This document shows, in pieces, positions 55,864 through 64,000 of a stretch of 64,000 nt of DNA. The stretch spans positions 1 through 64,000 of IMG/VR virus record IMGVR_UViG_3300028553_000944; one strand, given 5' to 3'. The notes under the pieces were generated by a model that saw only the letters and a list, made by a program, of their open reading frames with translations, was not told the origin of the DNA and did no database searches. The position numbers and the translations under genes are program-made. This stretch comes from a virus. The first letter of the stretch is position 1. Every line of letters starts with the position of its first letter.

Positions 55864-56928
55864 TTATCTTTCTTCAAATACATTGTTAAATTGATTATTT
55901 ACCCGAACAAAGGTCGTGCATTTGCTAAGATGAGTAAGATGACTTGCACCAACATAAGTGCAGGCACTTCTTAAGCCACCAACAATATCCTTGATAGTAT
56001 CTGCAACTGGCCCTTTATAAGGAATCTCTACTGTACGGCCTTCACTACTACGATACGCTGCTACACCACCGTGATGCTTGTCCATAGCAGTGTCACTGCT
56101 CATTCCGTAGAACTGTACTTTGCGGTCGCCTCGTAAAATAGGATCACCGGTTTCGTCACAATATCCAGTCTGTTTCCAGCGAGTGAACATTTCACCGCCG
56201 CCTTCGTCATGGCCAGCAAGCATACCCCCTAGCATCACGAAATCAGCGCCGGCTCCGAATGCCTTAGCAACATCTCCTGGGCATACACATCCTCCGTCGG
56301 AGATGATATGTCCACCAAGACCATGAGCAGCATCAGCGCACTCGATGATGGCGCTAAGCTGAGGGTAACCAATGCCAGTCTGAATACGAGTTGTGCAAAC
56401 GCTCCCAGGGCCGATGCCCACTTTAACGATGTCGGCTCCGCGTAAAATTAACTCCTGTGTCATGTCTGCTGTAACAACATTACCCGCGATAATTGTGTGA
56501 CTGGGGTATTCTTTTCTAACCTTAGCAACAAAGTCACCAAAGTGTTCGCTATAGCCGTTAGCAACATCAATACAGATGAATTTAGTTTGTGGGTTTTCAG
56601 TCAGGACAGACTGCAAACGCTCAAAATCTTTTTCGCTAGTACCAGTGCTTACTGCATAACGATGAGCATATAGCTCAGAAGGAATCGTTGTGTTAGTTTT
56701 TACTAAACAAGTAAACAAGTTAAGTGGTTGCAATGCAGTTGCCATTTCAACGGTGCCTACGCCATCCATGTTAGAAGCCATGATAGGGACGCCGCGCCAT
56801 TGAGTACCGCTGTACTTGAATGTATATGTACTTTCTAACACCACTCCGTTACGACTAGCAAGTGTTGACCGCTTTGGGCGAATCAACACATCACTAAAGT
56901 CAAGCAGTATCTCGTTTTCAATACGCAT
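55864..56928 (-). CDS. guaC: GMP reductase-like (IMPDH/GMPR family)
   Basis: 354 residues. Catalytic Cys in [20 protein letters not shown], phosphate loop [31 protein letters not shown] and [11 protein letters not shown]. The GMPR-type text [10 protein letters not shown] and lack of CBS domains favour GMP reductase over IMP dehydrogenase. It would turn GMP into IMP and shift purine pools. Overlaps the next gene by 1 bp. Confidence 0.85.
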   Translation of the reverse strand: MRIENEILLDFSDVLIRPKRSTLASRNGVVLESTYTFKYSGTQWRGVPIMASNMDGVGTVEMATALQPLNLFTCLVKTNTTIPSELYAHRYAVSTGTSEKDFERLQSVLTENPQTKFICIDVANGYSEHFGDFVAKVRKEYPSHTIIAGNVVTADMTQELILRGADIVKVGIGPGSVCTTRIQTGIGYPQLSAIIECADAAHGLGGHIISDGGCVCPGDVAKAFGAGADFVMLGGMLAGHDEGGGEMFTRWKQTGYCDETGDPILRGDRKVQFYGMSSDTAMDKHHGGVAAYRSSEGRTVEIPYKGPVADTIKDIVGGLRSACTYVGASHLTHLSKCTTFVRVNNQFNNVFEER

Positions 56929-58118
56929 TAATACTTTGCTTCCTTAGAATATTTGCGGTAGTCTTTTGACATACGCAACCACTGCTCCCCCTTACCTTCA
57001 ATGATGTCAATCACACGATCAACAGTCTTGTCAGTCCAATCACTGAGCTTGCCCATGTTGGGATGAGCCTTACGAAGCAATGGATCCAGCTTGTTCACTG
57101 CGTCATCAATCGACCACGGAATGTAAAGTCGTTCTGGGTCGTTTGCAAACGTCTCGGGAAAGCTACGATACGCAGGGTAAAGCACATTGCATCCCAAAGC
57201 ATCAGCTTCGCTTGCAGTATTAGAAACCCAGTCTTGAAGCGCACAGTTGAAAACAACACGACTATCATTGAGGATTTCGTAGTACTTCTGCTTGTCTAGA
57301 TTTTCGTAGACAGTCAGCTTGCCGCTATCTTGCATCTTGCGAGTACGAGCCATGTAACTTTCATTATTTGACTTCAACGAACTCCCGCTGCAAACAACAA
57401 ACTCTACGTCCTTGCTAGGAAAACGTTCCCTCCACGCTTCAACAAGGTCCATGTAGAAATCAGGCTGCTTCTCTTGGTCCCAACGTGCAGAGAACACTAC
57501 GCGAAGGCGTCGATCAGTAAAGTTCCTAAGCTTGTCTCCAAGCCGTTGAATTACTTCATTCTTACCAAAAGCAAGCCCGGAGATATTATAGATAGGAGCA
57601 GTCCAACCCGCCACCTTCATGTGCATTACCATTTCTTCGTTAGTTGCAAGAACTGCACCGCCCGAGATAGAAACGATGCTGTTAACCATCTGTTCATATT
57701 GACTCATCCAAAGACCCATGCCCCAAACATGAACAAAGTCATCTGGATCGATTGCTTGAGCAAGACAACGAACAAAGATACGAGGACGAAGATTATCAGG
57801 AACTTGATTGATGATGTACCCGAGACTCTCAAAGCCCGGCTGGAACATGTCTTCAAAGTAGATTACATCTTCGTTGGTCACCTTACCTTGTTGCATCATC
57901 TTAACCAGGTTCATCATCTGACTCATCGCAAAGTAAGAGCGACCGTGTGCGTCAAGTACCTGCCCAACAACAATCTTTTGACTGTCATCAAGAGTTTCAC
58001 CGGGAACGTAAGTAACATCAAGACCGCGCTGGTCAAAGACACACCTGTTCCATTCAGTTAGTTGTAAGGTATAACGGGCATTGTATGCTTCCAAACCCAT
58101 GTAGTATAATCTACGCAT
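56928..58118 (-). CDS. GT-B glycosyltransferase-like protein
   Basis: 396 residues from the ATG at 58118 (GGGAAAAC upstream). [20 protein letters not shown] and [20 protein letters not shown] place the nucleotide-sugar site and acidic pair. N-terminal half has [19 protein letters not shown]. Similar proteins lie next to DNA-modification genes in other phages, so base glucosylation is one option. Confidence 0.72.
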   Translation of the reverse strand: MRRLYYMGLEAYNARYTLQLTEWNRCVFDQRGLDVTYVPGETLDDSQKIVVGQVLDAHGRSYFAMSQMMNLVKMMQQGKVTNEDVIYFEDMFQPGFESLGYIINQVPDNLRPRIFVRCLAQAIDPDDFVHVWGMGLWMSQYEQMVNSIVSISGGAVLATNEEMVMHMKVAGWTAPIYNISGLAFGKNEVIQRLGDKLRNFTDRRLRVVFSARWDQEKQPDFYMDLVEAWRERFPSKDVEFVVCSGSSLKSNNESYMARTRKMQDSGKLTVYENLDKQKYYEILNDSRVVFNCALQDWVSNTASEADALGCNVLYPAYRSFPETFANDPERLYIPWSIDDAVNKLDPLLRKAHPNMGKLSDWTDKTVDRVIDIIEGKGEQWLRMSKDYRKYSKEAKY

Positions 58119-58128
58119 ATTGTTTTCC

Positions 58129-58413
58129 CTATGCCCGTTTGCGGAAGCTCTGGTTCTTAGCTCGGACCGGCACAGAACTCTTACGCTGGGCATTCTGCTC
58201 CGCTTGTTCCTTGAAGCGGATACGATCAACTTCCCACTGATCCTTTACAGTCTTACCTGCAAGAGCCTTTTGGTGTTGACGCCAGACATAGCTCTGACCG
58301 CTGTACAAGTCTCGCTCGTCGAATCTGTAACCGTATTCTCTACAGAAATCACGATACAGATCCAGATCGTTGAAGATTTGATTGACGTTAGACTTGTTAT
58401 TAAGATTTGCCAT
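58129..58413 (-). CDS. Conserved small phage protein
   Basis: 94 residues: VNQIFNDLDLYRDFCREYGY, FDERDLYSGQSYVWRQHQ, basic tail KNQSFRKRA. The 'NDLD.YRDFC..YGY.FDE..LY' pattern is frequent in T4-like phages. Function unknown. Confidence 0.6.
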   Translation of the reverse strand: MANLNNKSNVNQIFNDLDLYRDFCREYGYRFDERDLYSGQSYVWRQHQKALAGKTVKDQWEVDRIRFKEQAEQNAQRKSSVPVRAKNQSFRKRA

Positions 58414-58424
58414 TGAATAACTCC

Positions 58425-58904
58425 TTAGATGGCGATTGAATGTACAGGTTTAAAAATGTTGTAGTAGATTGTGGCACCATTCTCACCGTCTTCTGAAACG
58501 GTAATCTCAATGTCACGCTTAGGATAGCGAGTTGCAATCATATCATATAACTCGTCGCTAACCATTTCACACGACCGATAGTCTAGCTGCATCAATCCGT
58601 CGTTGAAAATCTTTTCGAGCCAGCGTTTAAACTGAATAAACTCGATGTCTCGGTCGTTGTGAAATACTTGAATCCCCACCGTAAAGTGAAAGATGTGTCG
58701 GTGAGGGAAACCTAGAAAACTGACATCGAACTCATCACCTGTTGCCAGTGCTGGATCAGTGTCGGCTCCCGGATACTTGTGAATGCCTTCACGCTTAAAG
58801 GTTACCCAGATCATTCGTCTAGCCTGATCCTTAATTCTACGGCGATGTTCTGCTTGAGCAGCAATTCTAGCTGCCGACACGTTATCAATAGTCATAGTCA
58901 TCAT
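58425..58904 (-). CDS. Conserved phage protein of unknown function
   Basis: 159 residues from the ATG at 58904 (ACAGGAC upstream; alternatives at 58901 and 58895). GFPHRHIFHFTVGIQVFHND, RDIEFIQFKRWLEKIF, DYRSCEMVSDELYDMI and ITVSEDGENGATIYY. Widespread in large phages. Some patterns (HRH, D..SCE) recall pterin-synthase folds, and it lies beside that pathway, but this is uncertain. Confidence 0.6.
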   Translation of the reverse strand: MMTMTIDNVSAARIAAQAEHRRRIKDQARRMIWVTFKREGIHKYPGADTDPALATGDEFDVSFLGFPHRHIFHFTVGIQVFHNDRDIEFIQFKRWLEKIFNDGLMQLDYRSCEMVSDELYDMIATRYPKRDIEITVSEDGENGATIYYNIFKPVHSIAI

Positions 58905-59091
58905 GTCCTGTTGTTTCGTGAAGTTCTTCAAACTTCAATCGATTGAGCCGCGTGAGTTCTTCATAAACTGCACCGCGTTGTACGTGAATCTCAAGTGAGT
59001 TTTCTTCGGCCTTCTCCGCCGCATTTGCTTGAGCAGTCAGAGAATCGAATTCTTTTTGTAAAAGATAAATTTCTGTGTCATAGTCTGTCAT
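58885..59091 (-). CDS. Small coiled-coil protein
   Basis: 68 residues, nearly all helix (EIYLLQKEFDSLTAQANAAE, TRLNRLKFEELHE). Start overlaps the previous stop by 4 bp. Probably a small dimeric partner of a neighbour; no family recognised. Confidence 0.55.
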   Translation of the reverse strand: MTDYDTEIYLLQKEFDSLTAQANAAEKAEENSLEIHVQRGAVYEELTRLNRLKFEELHETTGHDDYDY

Positions 59092-60635
59092 TCTAGCACA
59101 CCTTCCATTGCGTCGTCACTGTCTTCAATTTCTTCATCTTTGGGGTCGCTGTCTGCGACTTCAAATAACTGGTTAAACATTGTGTGGGCATTGACTGTCT
59201 TCTTACCAGAGAACCCTTGCCCTGCCTTCATCTGAGTCCAAAATCTACTATGTGATTCTAGCAAATCTAAGCTCTGTTGTCTATCCTTAAGTGAGAAAAT
59301 CTCATCAACGATTTGCCCAAATGTTCTACCATCGAATCGATCAAAGACCATCTTAGGCATGATGCCCTGCTCATAACGACGATTCGCTTCCTGTACAGCA
59401 GTCATGTGCTGATACACATTATGTGCCTGAATGAGAGTGTAGCTAAGAGTATCCCAGCTAGTCTTCGTCTCCTTGCCGTGTTGACCAATAAAGCCTGGAC
59501 CACGGAAACAAAGGTCCTTCATCACCATCATTTCCGTTACCGGACTGTCAGTAAACAACATATGAATACCATCAGCTAATACACCGTCACTGAACTTACG
59601 GGTGTCAGTAGCATAATTCTTGTCCTCGGCCGTCTTCTCCATAGCATACGTCCACTTACTATCGTGTTCGAACGTGTTGTTATTGTAAACAAGACCCTTT
59701 GCCGCAGCAAAGAACGGAGACGCACAGTCAAATGTAATCTGTAGGTTTGGATTATGATACTTGCGAACTGCCTTTTGAATATCAGTAAAGATTACAGCAT
59801 ACTCCATGATTGAAGTGCCGAGACAGTGAATCAAGTCGTGCTTACCTTCTTCAAGATAGCCGTCATGAATGATGTTGATGATTCGTTTAAGCATCAAGTG
59901 AACATCGATCTTGTTTTGACCACCGAATGCCCAGCCGTTGAATGCCTTGTCACCGTAGATGTTAGTATCGCAATACTTCTTCATTTCTTCATACCAGTCA
60001 TCAGACTGCGTATGATTGCGTCCTTGTAGAACGTTTAGAAACTTGCAACGACCATCACGATTAGCAACAAAATACTCATTGTTGATATGTGTGGCTGTGA
60101 TTGCTTCTTCAATAGTGCTGATACCGTGTGCGGACTTGCCGGTCTTCTTGTCAACGATGTGATACGTTGTCAAAGACTGCGATGGAATATCAAGACACAT
60201 GCCGTAGTCCATGTACTCATCCATCCACTTAAGAACTTCTGTACGCTTCTTCATTGCACGAGGGCAGTTGGGGTCTTTCCAATCAGCAGGCCATTGACAT
60301 TTTAGAATCTGGAATCCACCAGAGTCACCTAACATGAATGTATTCTGGCGATCACGCTTACGAATGATCGATTCGTTGTTGTCGTCCTTCGTGATGTCTA
60401 GATTAGCGTGACCAGCAGAGTACAGTCCCCACTTGTACGTGTACAAGCCTTCCTTCTCGTTTAGAAAGTTTAACTTCTCAACATCACCGTTGAATGCCGC
60501 AGGAATTCTCGCCGCGTCAAAATAGTTTTCACCTTCACGCTGCTTGCCAAGACCTGCGATGAAGAAAGACGAGACTGCTGGCAAAAACAACGCCCAATCT
60601 GGGTTATGTGATGCTGAGAGATTAATTTGTTCCAA
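59088..60635 (-). CDS. dpdA: DpdA-like DNA 7-deazaguanine transglycosylase
   Basis: 515 residues. tRNA-guanine transglycosylase (TGT) landmarks: TFMLGDSGGFQILK (Asp104), GMCLDIPSQSL (Asp149), FLNVLQGRN, FNGWAFGGQNK and HCLGTSIMEY. The tRNA-TGT zinc site is not evident. Together with FolE, QueD and QueE in the same 10 kb this is the phage DpdA form, which swaps guanine in DNA for a 7-deazaguanine. Longer than tRNA-TGT (375), as other DpdA proteins are. Confidence 0.85.
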   Translation of the reverse strand: MEQINLSASHNPDWALFLPAVSSFFIAGLGKQREGENYFDAARIPAAFNGDVEKLNFLNEKEGLYTYKWGLYSAGHANLDITKDDNNESIIRKRDRQNTFMLGDSGGFQILKCQWPADWKDPNCPRAMKKRTEVLKWMDEYMDYGMCLDIPSQSLTTYHIVDKKTGKSAHGISTIEEAITATHINNEYFVANRDGRCKFLNVLQGRNHTQSDDWYEEMKKYCDTNIYGDKAFNGWAFGGQNKIDVHLMLKRIINIIHDGYLEEGKHDLIHCLGTSIMEYAVIFTDIQKAVRKYHNPNLQITFDCASPFFAAAKGLVYNNNTFEHDSKWTYAMEKTAEDKNYATDTRKFSDGVLADGIHMLFTDSPVTEMMVMKDLCFRGPGFIGQHGKETKTSWDTLSYTLIQAHNVYQHMTAVQEANRRYEQGIMPKMVFDRFDGRTFGQIVDEIFSLKDRQQSLDLLESHSRFWTQMKAGQGFSGKKTVNAHTMFNQLFEVADSDPKDEEIEDSDDAMEGVLE

Positions 60636-61002
60636 GTTTCGGCTCTTCTTTAATTAAGATTTGTACCATCTTGATCTTATCGTCAAGATTCTTTTTCTGT
60701 TTGACCAAGTCGGCGATAGCAGCATTAGACTTTGATAACGCTTCAAGTTCGGCATCTTCCTGCATCTTCTTGGCAGCCCAATCAATAACCGTTTCAGCAT
60801 AAGAAGTTAACCTAACCGAAGCATGACCGCTGTTTAACGTAACCCAGTGTTTCCCGTCATACACTTCAATCCTTTGCTGCGAAGGATTGAACCGCATATC
60901 GCCGACGTTCATATAACCTGAACTAGTATTTATATATGTGGTTCCGGGCATTCCGCCGTCGACCACAACATACTTCCCCAATCCATTTACTGTATTGATC
61001 AT
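60622..61002 (-). CDS. Conserved protein beside the sliding clamp
   Basis: 126 residues: YMNVGDMRFNPSQQRIEVYD, GKHWVTLNSGHASVRLT, then helices TVIDWAAKKMQEDAEL and LVKQKKNLDDKIKMV. The GDMRFNP...EVYDG pattern followed by a helical tail is common in T4-like marine phages. Overlaps the DpdA-like gene by 14 bp. Confidence 0.6.
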   Translation of the reverse strand: MINTVNGLGKYVVVDGGMPGTTYINTSSGYMNVGDMRFNPSQQRIEVYDGKHWVTLNSGHASVRLTSYAETVIDWAAKKMQEDAELEALSKSNAAIADLVKQKKNLDDKIKMVQILIKEEPKLGTN

Positions 61003-61737
61003 TTACTTCGCTTGTGCGGGCAAACGATAGCAATAAGTTGCAAGACCGCTATCTACAAGGATTTCAATAGCACCTGCGTCTGCTATGCGAATCTTTTTGT
61101 CACCGGGAAGATCCATGATTGCGAGGAATACCTTGACAGGCCAGTTCCACGCACGAGACAGAGTACCAGTAACGCCCGGCTGGAAGACAAAGTTACCGGA
61201 GTGAGTAGAAATGTCACCGAAGTAAATCTTAAGGTCTCCGTTATCAGTCTTGGTGTTGAACGTGAGTTCTTCGCTATTAGCAGAAGCCTGCTTCTTCAAG
61301 CGGTTGATTCCGACAACAGTAGGTTCAAACTCAACGTCCCATGTAGCACCGCGGAACTTAACGTCCTGCACCTTAGCTTCAACGATATACCTGAACATCA
61401 GGCGGTAGTCGTTAACGAAATCACCCGTTGCAGTTTCAAAGTGGATACGAGCAGGAGCATCTTTTTCACCCGCAGAGTCCTCTCGGATGAGATTGATCTT
61501 AGCATCGTCATCGTATTCAGCAAAACCAATAATAGTCTTTAACTTAGATAGGTTAGGCATGCCAAAAGTGCCTGCAAACTCTGGAATCGGTGTCTTGAAT
61601 GAACCAGTGACCACAGCCTCCCGTTGTTCCGAATATGCACTAAATTTTGTTTCTGTGTCGGTTCCCACGATCTTGACAAGATCAATGATGCCGAGGGCAT
61701 GAGTGTGTTCAACTAGGTCGAGCAAGTAGTCTTTCAT
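61003..61737 (-). CDS. DNA polymerase sliding clamp, gp45-like
   Basis: 244 residues (T4 gp45 is 228). KDYLLDLVEHTHALGIIDLV, ARIHFETATGDFVNDYRLMF and a C-terminal end AIEILVDSGLATYCYRLPA typical of the T4 clamp type. Trimeric ring that keeps the polymerase on DNA and, in T4, also activates late transcription. That role fits the many late elements in this window. Confidence 0.85.
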   Translation of the reverse strand: MKDYLLDLVEHTHALGIIDLVKIVGTDTETKFSAYSEQREAVVTGSFKTPIPEFAGTFGMPNLSKLKTIIGFAEYDDDAKINLIREDSAGEKDAPARIHFETATGDFVNDYRLMFRYIVEAKVQDVKFRGATWDVEFEPTVVGINRLKKQASANSEELTFNTKTDNGDLKIYFGDISTHSGNFVFQPGVTGTLSRAWNWPVKVFLAIMDLPGDKKIRIADAGAIEILVDSGLATYCYRLPAQAK

Positions 61738-61781
61738 TATGTGTTTCCTTTGTTAATGATATTTAGGATTTTATACTGTGT

Positions 61782-61810
61782 ATAATAGTGGATTTCTTTG
61801 CGCTTGTCAA
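61782..61810 (-). promoter_or_regulatory. Early sigma70-type promoter
   Basis: TTGACA (61810-61805), 17 bp, TATTAT (61787-61782), for the clamp gene. Confidence 0.75.
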
Positions 61811-61818
61811 TGCTCTAG

Positions 61819-64000
61819 TTAACCGAAACTGAAAAGATCACTGGCAGTACTGTTAGTGTTAGTATCTACTCGGATATTCCAGTTTAGAACACCCAATAGA
61901 TTGTCGATCTTCTCATCAACTAGCTTTCGTTCCATGTCTAGATCATCGAAAGGCAGTTCAAGGAACCATTGCGGAAGTCTAAGTTCGTCTGTAGGATATG
62001 CGACAGAAGTAAAGCCGAACATGTTATCTTTGAGAGAACAGACGATAACCTTCATGCCGTCGACAATCTTCTGACTATACTGATCACTATTCATCCTACG
62101 AAGATAGTTGTAGTTGATAGCAGCTTTAGCATGACCAACTGCACACTTACCAGTCTTCTCAAACTTGATAGTGTGATTAGTCAGATTGTTGACAGACTTC
62201 GGATTTCCCTTAGTCCAACTATCTTGTGTAGAGAGCCAAGTCTTGAACTCACGAATCTTGTCAACGACATCATCGCGGTTCTTACCTTCCTGAATGACCA
62301 TACAAAGCACTTGCATCAAGAATTCTTGAACATACTTCGGCGTATCAGCACGTTTCAGATCAAGACCCATTGCCTTGACAGAGCCTAGCTTACCGTTAGT
62401 GTCCTGTCGCTTGCCTTCCTTATCGAAGATGTTGATAGCATAACGCTTCTTCGTGATGAAGATCGCACGATCACCGATCAATTCTCGACCAGCCTTGATG
62501 ATTTCACCGTTCTTGCGCGGGGCATGAAACGCCTTCTCCATGAAAGCCGGGAAGCTATCATTAGCTTGGTCTGCGATGTTGTCGTATAGTTCGACACACA
62601 GTTCCTTGCTCCACTCTAGCTCTCCCCTTTCAATCTGAGGCTTGAGTGCAGGATATGCAGTGAAGTAGCAGGAGTCAGTGTCGCCATAGACGATAGCTTT
62701 ACCGTCATGCTGATAAGTGCCTTCAACGATTTCATTGATTTGACTCATCATGTGCTTGACAATCTGGCGACCAGACAACGTGACAGATTGACCGATGCGC
62801 TTGTCGTAGAATCGACAGTGTTCGTTCAAAAGCGCGCCGTATGCAGAGTTTAGCAGAATCTTACGAACAAGCTGACGCTTATCGTAGTACTCGTACATAT
62901 CAGTACCGTACGCTTCTTTAGCTTGCTTCTGAATAGCTTTACGTTCTGTATACCAGCGAGACAGCAGACCCGGAATGATTCCTTCTTTCTCGTAAGTGAA
63001 GATGGTTCCGTTAGCTGAAAGGATCCAAGGACGATGACTATCAAAGATCATCTTCCAGATTTCAGCAGCAGACTTTTCTTCACTGCGACCGTCTGCATAA
63101 TCAATCGTGAGCGTCGTCCCGCGCTCTTGGTTCATCACAGCAGTATACTCTAGTGAACCAAACAGACCTTCCCAAAGAATAGCACCAGTGACAGCTTCTG
63201 CATCATCCCCGTTCTTCTTTTTGCGCTTATCTTTAGCTAGCGAAAGGCTCTTATCATTCATATATTGATCAGTAAGCGTTTGCCTAACCTGACCCACGAT
63301 AGTTTCAGGGGCCATGTTCAATGCACGAATAGCAGAAGGATACAGCGAGTTGATGTCAACTGCTCCTACCCATTCGTGAATGCCTTTGTGCGGAGTAGCC
63401 ACGTAAGCACCCGCTGCCTGAGAGACTTCATCGTGAGAGTCTTTACGCTTCTTGTCCGGAACGACGAAGCCACGAGCATGTGATTCGTTCATTACTGCCA
63501 TTTCGATCATCGCCACTGACCCCATGACCGTTGGGAGTAGCACAGTGTTCTCATGCGCTAGGGCGTTTGCAAGATCAAGAAACTTTAGCTTATTGTGAAT
63601 CTTGAACACAAGCATCGTGTCCTGACGGTTATACTCGATGAACTTTCTAAAGTCCTTGTTGTATAGCTGATCCAATGATCCTTCGTATTGAGTCTTGCGT
63701 TCACCTAGTTCATACTCACCGATCGCATCAAGTGAATAGCTGTGACGAGATTCGTAGTTATACTTCTTGTAGAGTTGTAGGTAGTCAAGATGAATACGAC
63801 CAACAAAGTCATATGTCTGTTCGGCCTTACCGAAACGCTCATAAGTACGAGGCTTCGGAAGCTGACCCATCAGACAGAACCTGCGAGTGTCGTTCTTACT
63901 CATCATCCGAGTAACCCGATTCACCATATAGGGAACGTCGTACCCTTCTGAGTTCCAGCCAGTGAGTACGTCTGCATCTTCGATAAGATCAAAGAACGTA
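61819..64000 (-). CDS. Family B DNA polymerase, 5' end outside the window
   Basis: About 727 residues are visible; the frame stays open to the right edge, where DVLTGWNSEGYDVPYM is the Exo II motif. Polymerase motif A AVDINSLYPSAIRAL, motif B KILLNSAYGAL and motif C YGDTDSCYF are all intact. T4 gp43 type. The C-terminal end (TASDLFSFG) resembles clamp-binding tails. Confidence 0.95.
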   Translation of the reverse strand, partial: TFFDLIEDADVLTGWNSEGYDVPYMVNRVTRMMSKNDTRRFCLMGQLPKPRTYERFGKAEQTYDFVGRIHLDYLQLYKKYNYESRHSYSLDAIGEYELGERKTQYEGSLDQLYNKDFRKFIEYNRQDTMLVFKIHNKLKFLDLANALAHENTVLLPTVMGSVAMIEMAVMNESHARGFVVPDKKRKDSHDEVSQAAGAYVATPHKGIHEWVGAVDINSLYPSAIRALNMAPETIVGQVRQTLTDQYMNDKSLSLAKDKRKKKNGDDAEAVTGAILWEGLFGSLEYTAVMNQERGTTLTIDYADGRSEEKSAAEIWKMIFDSHRPWILSANGTIFTYEKEGIIPGLLSRWYTERKAIQKQAKEAYGTDMYEYYDKRQLVRKILLNSAYGALLNEHCRFYDKRIGQSVTLSGRQIVKHMMSQINEIVEGTYQHDGKAIVYGDTDSCYFTAYPALKPQIERGELEWSKELCVELYDNIADQANDSFPAFMEKAFHAPRKNGEIIKAGRELIGDRAIFITKKRYAINIFDKEGKRQDTNGKLGSVKAMGLDLKRADTPKYVQEFLMQVLCMVIQEGKNRDDVVDKIREFKTWLSTQDSWTKGNPKSVNNLTNHTIKFEKTGKCAVGHAKAAINYNYLRRMNSDQYSQKIVDGMKVIVCSLKDNMFGFTSVAYPTDELRLPQWFLELPFDDLDMERKLVDEKIDNLLGVLNWNIRVDTNTNSTASDLFSFG

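Overview
The window is a 64 kb piece of a large tailed-phage genome (Caudoviricetes, T4-like myovirus type). Evidence for this is a family-B DNA polymerase running off the right edge, a gp45-type sliding clamp, a T4-type ATP-dependent DNA ligase, a T4 RNase H-like nuclease, tail-fibre genes, two endolysins, very dense coding with 1-4 bp overlaps, many promoters with a T4 late-type element (TATAAATA/GATAAATA/CATAAATA), and nine free-standing homing-type nucleases. Composition is moderately AT-rich. The host cannot be named from this sequence; lysis genes and SD sites fit a Gram-negative bacterium.

Layout. (1) 1-4.9 kb, plus strand: a ferritin/Dps-like gene end and four proteins that start with a head-targeting-like peptide, one carrying a SleB-type cell-wall hydrolase. 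(2) 5-11.2 kb, minus strand: a papain-like protease, two LamG lectin-like proteins, a short fibre protein and a 1080-residue repetitive tail fibre. (3) 11.2-17.1 kb, minus: a run of proteins with N-termini resembling the T4 capsid-targeting sequence, including ADP-ribosyltransferase-like, GNAT and GNAT-kinase proteins and a superoxide dismutase; embedded here is a phage IF-1. (4) 17.2-28.7 kb: early small genes on the minus strand, interrupted by five plus-strand GIY-YIG nuclease cassettes, four with the same late promoter plus hairpin leader; two endolysins lie here. (5) 28.7-34.1 kb: ClpP, ClpS, Hsp20 and ClpX, i.e. a phage proteolysis module, with a catalytically dead metallophosphoesterase homologue. 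(6) 34-46.3 kb, minus: a coiled-coil membrane protein, DNA ligase, many small conserved phage genes of unknown function, a flap nuclease, and a ParB-like/nuclease pair. (7) 46.5-60.6 kb: a GP88-like packaged protein, epimerase and glycosyltransferases, then a 7-deazaguanine DNA-modification set (QueE, QueD, FolE and a DpdA-like transglycosylase) with nucleotide-metabolism genes. (8) 60.6-64 kb: sliding clamp and DNA polymerase.

How it works together (inference). Early minus-strand operons are driven by very good sigma70-type promoters (TTGAC[AT], 16-18 bp, TATAAT-like). Late genes use T4-type late elements. The early products replicate and modify DNA (7-deazaguanine) and may retool host proteolysis (ClpXP/ClpS) and translation (IF-1). 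A set of about ten proteins with the [M]R..EFI.E N-terminus is probably packed in the head, trimmed by a gp21-type protease and injected with the DNA; these include enzymes that could act on the host at once. The most unusual points are this putative injected set (including an SOD), the Clp/Hsp20/IF-1 complement, an ATT start codon, a queE gene whose 5' end was displaced by an HNH element and left as a remnant, and the hairpin-leader GIY-YIG cassettes.
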